This document shows positions 25,499-27,163 of a DNA stretch of 27,163 nt, in pieces. The stretch is taken from positions 1 to 27,163 of the forward strand of contig JASCIV010000270.1 of the NCBI GenBank assembly GCA_030374735.1, written 5' to 3'. Numbering within the stretch: position 1 is the stretch's first letter; each line of letters starts with the position of its first letter. The stretch comes from Gracilaria caudata (taxonomy: Eukaryota; Rhodophyta; Florideophyceae; Gracilariales; Gracilariaceae). Below the pieces are notes generated by a model. That model had not been told where the DNA came from and did not search any database. It worked only from the letters and a program-made list of their open reading frames with translations. Position numbers and translations under genes: made by a program.

Positions 25499-26485
25499 AT
25501 GATCCCTTCTCTCCCCCTTGTGCCGTCCTCTACGTCAGCTACATTCCCACAGCTTGGTTTAGGTACCTGGAAATCGCCACCAGGTGTCGCTTCATCCGTT
25601 GTTGCGAAAGCAATCGAATTGGGCTATCGCGCAATCGACTGCGCATGCGACTATGGCAATGAGCAAGAAGTCGGGCAAGGCATTGAGGCCGGTCTACAAT
25701 CCGTAAACATTTCACGTGAGGATCTTTTCATAACTTCCAAGTTGTGGAATACGTATCATCGCCCGCAACATGTGCGCCCGGCCTGCGAAAAGAGCTTGAG
25801 TGATCTCAAATTGGAATACCTTGACCTTTACATGATTCACTTTCCTATTTCGCTGAAGTTTGTCCCGTTTGAAAAGAGATATCCACCGGAGTGGCTTCAT
25901 GACCCTGATAACCCGCCAAACGACACACTGAAACTTGATCAAGTTCCTTTGCAGGATACTTGGCGTGCCATGGAGGCTCTTGTAGATGCAGGGCTGGTCC
26001 GTCATCTGGGAGTTTGTAACTTCCCGTACGTGCTGCTGAAGGATTTGTTGACGTACGCACGAATCAAACCCAGTGTGCTGCAAATCGAGCTGCATCCGTA
26101 CTTACAACAGCCCCGGCTACTCCAGTTTTGTAAGAGAGAAAAGATCATTGTCACAGCGTTCTCATCATTTGGAGCTGCTAGTTATAAGAGCCTTGGTATG
26201 GATCGTGGGCATGATCTGTTTCAAGACGATACCATGATGAAGATTGCCAAAAGGCATGGAAAATCGGTGGCCCAAGTGGCTTTGAGATGGGCCGTTCAAC
26301 GCGGAACAGCTGTCATTCCCAAGACATCGAAGACTGAGAGATTGGAGGAAAACATGAAGGCGTTTGATTGGGAGCTTGACGAGGGGGATATGAAGGAGAT
26401 TTCTTCCCTTGAACGCGCTGTGCGATACAATGACCCTGGCGAATTCTGCATTGGAATGGGCATGTCTGTTCCTATTTATGATTAA
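25499..26485 (+). CDS. NAD(P)H-dependent aldo-keto reductase, D-xylose/aldose reductase type
   Basis: 328 residues, full length for the family. The catalytic tetrad is complete: Asp47 and Tyr52 (YRAIDCACDYGNE), Lys81 (SKLWN) and His114 (MIHFPI). The cofactor site has IPKTSKTERLEEN, as in NADPH-using aldo-keto reductases. The loop LKFVPFEKRYPPEW and the stretch VCNFPYVLLKDLL, QIELHPYLQQPRLL and AFSSFGAASY follow fungal D-xylose reductases (AKR2) closely. It reduces aldehydes and aldoses such as xylose to alcohols in the cytosol. The ATG at 25499 gives the usual N-terminus. A TATA box lies 74 nt upstream. Confidence 0.93.
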   Translation: MIPSLPLVPSSTSATFPQLGLGTWKSPPGVASSVVAKAIELGYRAIDCACDYGNEQEVGQGIEAGLQSVNISREDLFITSKLWNTYHRPQHVRPACEKSLSDLKLEYLDLYMIHFPISLKFVPFEKRYPPEWLHDPDNPPNDTLKLDQVPLQDTWRAMEALVDAGLVRHLGVCNFPYVLLKDLLTYARIKPSVLQIELHPYLQQPRLLQFCKREKIIVTAFSSFGAASYKSLGMDRGHDLFQDDTMMKIAKRHGKSVAQVALRWAVQRGTAVIPKTSKTERLEENMKAFDWELDEGDMKEISSLERAVRYNDPGEFCIGMGMSVPIYD

Positions 26486-27007
26486 GTGAGATTTCATGCG
26501 TGCGATGGGGAAACTAGCGACACCTTTTATGAATTCTTGTGGGGATGCACTTCGTCCTCTCCGTTCATCCTCACGCGTCACTAATCTGTTACCATTTGCT
26601 CCAATGCTTGAAGACTTTTCGCTCTTCATTGACAGAATTGCGGTCACACTTGCTCTCGGTTTCCATTGACAATCACCAGGGAGCAGCGCGCGTACTTGAC
26701 GAGGATGCGGGCTGTCCGACGCAATCTAAGACTGATTTTTCATTGCCTATCGCAATCCAATTGCAGTCGCAAGAACGACTGCGTCGGAAAGAAGAACCTC
26801 AAAAGGTTGCCTTCTTAGTGAGAGAGCGTTTCTTTCGGCAGCACTCTACACGTAGTTCTAATTAAGCTAGTGTACCTATAAACGAGAGAGAGAGACCTGA
26901 AAAAGTAGTAACGTTTCACTGCTTAGGGCTACAAACCTCTCAAACAAGTGTTTGAACAGGTTTACCAGCTTTTGAAAAAGTCTCGTTAAACTCGTCCAAG
27001 CGATCGG
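26486..27007. other. 3' intergenic region after the reductase gene
   Basis: About 520 nt. One plus-strand frame (26539-26865) begins with GTG, has no family resemblance and is not called. A short (GA)n run lies near 26884. Nothing else is supported. Confidence 0.4.
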
Positions 27008-27163
27008 TCAGCTTGCCGGTCGGACCGACCTGGGTGGCACGTCGCTAAACTGCCCCCGTCTAGCTGCGCGCGTGCAGTAGGTTACGAGCCGGTCATCGAA
27101 GGAAGATCCTACCGCCGTTTCCCTGAATTTTTCCTTTGAAGGAAGAGCTCCGAAGGAGCCACT
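27008..27163 (-). CDS. possible C-terminal end of a further gene, cut by the window edge
   Basis: The minus strand is open from the edge for 51 codons and ends at a TGA (27010-27008). The composition is that of an ordinary protein tail (ALPSKEKFRETAVGSSFDDR and so on, then a basic end). The other two minus frames have stops within 20-25 codons. I recognise no family, and 51 codons is short enough to be chance. Confidence 0.25.
   Translation of the reverse strand, partial: SGSFGALPSKEKFRETAVGSSFDDRLVTYCTRAARRGQFSDVPPRSVRPAS

Noticed and set aside
26539..26865. 108-codon plus-strand frame after the reductase gene
   Set aside because: Starts with GTG, has no family resemblance and lies in the 3' intergenic region.
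1..27163. tRNA, rRNA genes and CRISPR arrays
   Set aside because: No B-box-like GGTTCRANTCC with cloverleaf, no rRNA signature and no regularly spaced repeats were seen on reading both strands; a covariance-model scan would settle it.

Overview
The window looks like nuclear DNA from a compact, intron-poor, unicellular eukaryote. Genes have eukaryote-only architectures: an RCC1 propeller, a PH-like plus kinase protein, a BAH domain, Trm11, and an RRM protein of the BPA1/Vip1 type. Most are single-exon. The two introns I can define are short (70 and 85 nt) and begin GTACGT. A plastid-type DnaJ zinc-finger protein with a transit-like N-terminus suggests a photosynthetic lineage. A red alga of the Porphyridium type is my best guess, by inference only; nothing here proves the taxon.

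Layout, left to right. 1-2465: the 5' part of an LTR retrotransposon on the minus strand. An uninterrupted Gag-like frame of 684 codons runs off the left edge, preceded by an LTR-like stretch with a TATA box and AATAAA. 2845-3233: an IMPACT/YIH1 (UPF0029) domain on the plus strand, split over three frames. 3517-9768: five minus-strand genes in a row: a seven-blade RCC1 protein, a protein built from a repeated short motif, a two-exon MFS transporter, a PH-like/kinase protein and a small acidic protein. 10128-10568: a small plus-strand protein of unknown family. 10631-12767: an acidic, plastid-type DnaJ zinc-finger protein. 13-16 kb: a gene-poor interval with a broken C2H2 zinc-finger gene. 16005-17039: a BPA1-like RRM protein. 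18212-18806: a two-exon coiled-coil protein. 19408-22611: a large ASH/MSP-like beta-sandwich protein. 23003-23728: a BAH protein. 23800-25317: Trm11 tRNA methyltransferase. 25499-26485: a xylose/aldose-reductase-type aldo-keto reductase. The right edge may hold the C-terminal end of another minus-strand gene.

The intact genes do not form one pathway; this is an ordinary eukaryotic mix. The most interesting points are: (i) a 251-residue protein with seven copies of a [V/F]xxxAxxF[E/G/A] motif; (ii) a perfect CACGTG in all four divergent promoters between intact genes; (iii) two decayed genes (IMPACT and C2H2), the first next to the retroelement; (iv) a kinase with HGD in place of HRD and a very short activation segment; and (v) the retroelement itself, whose Gag frame has no stop codon inside the window.
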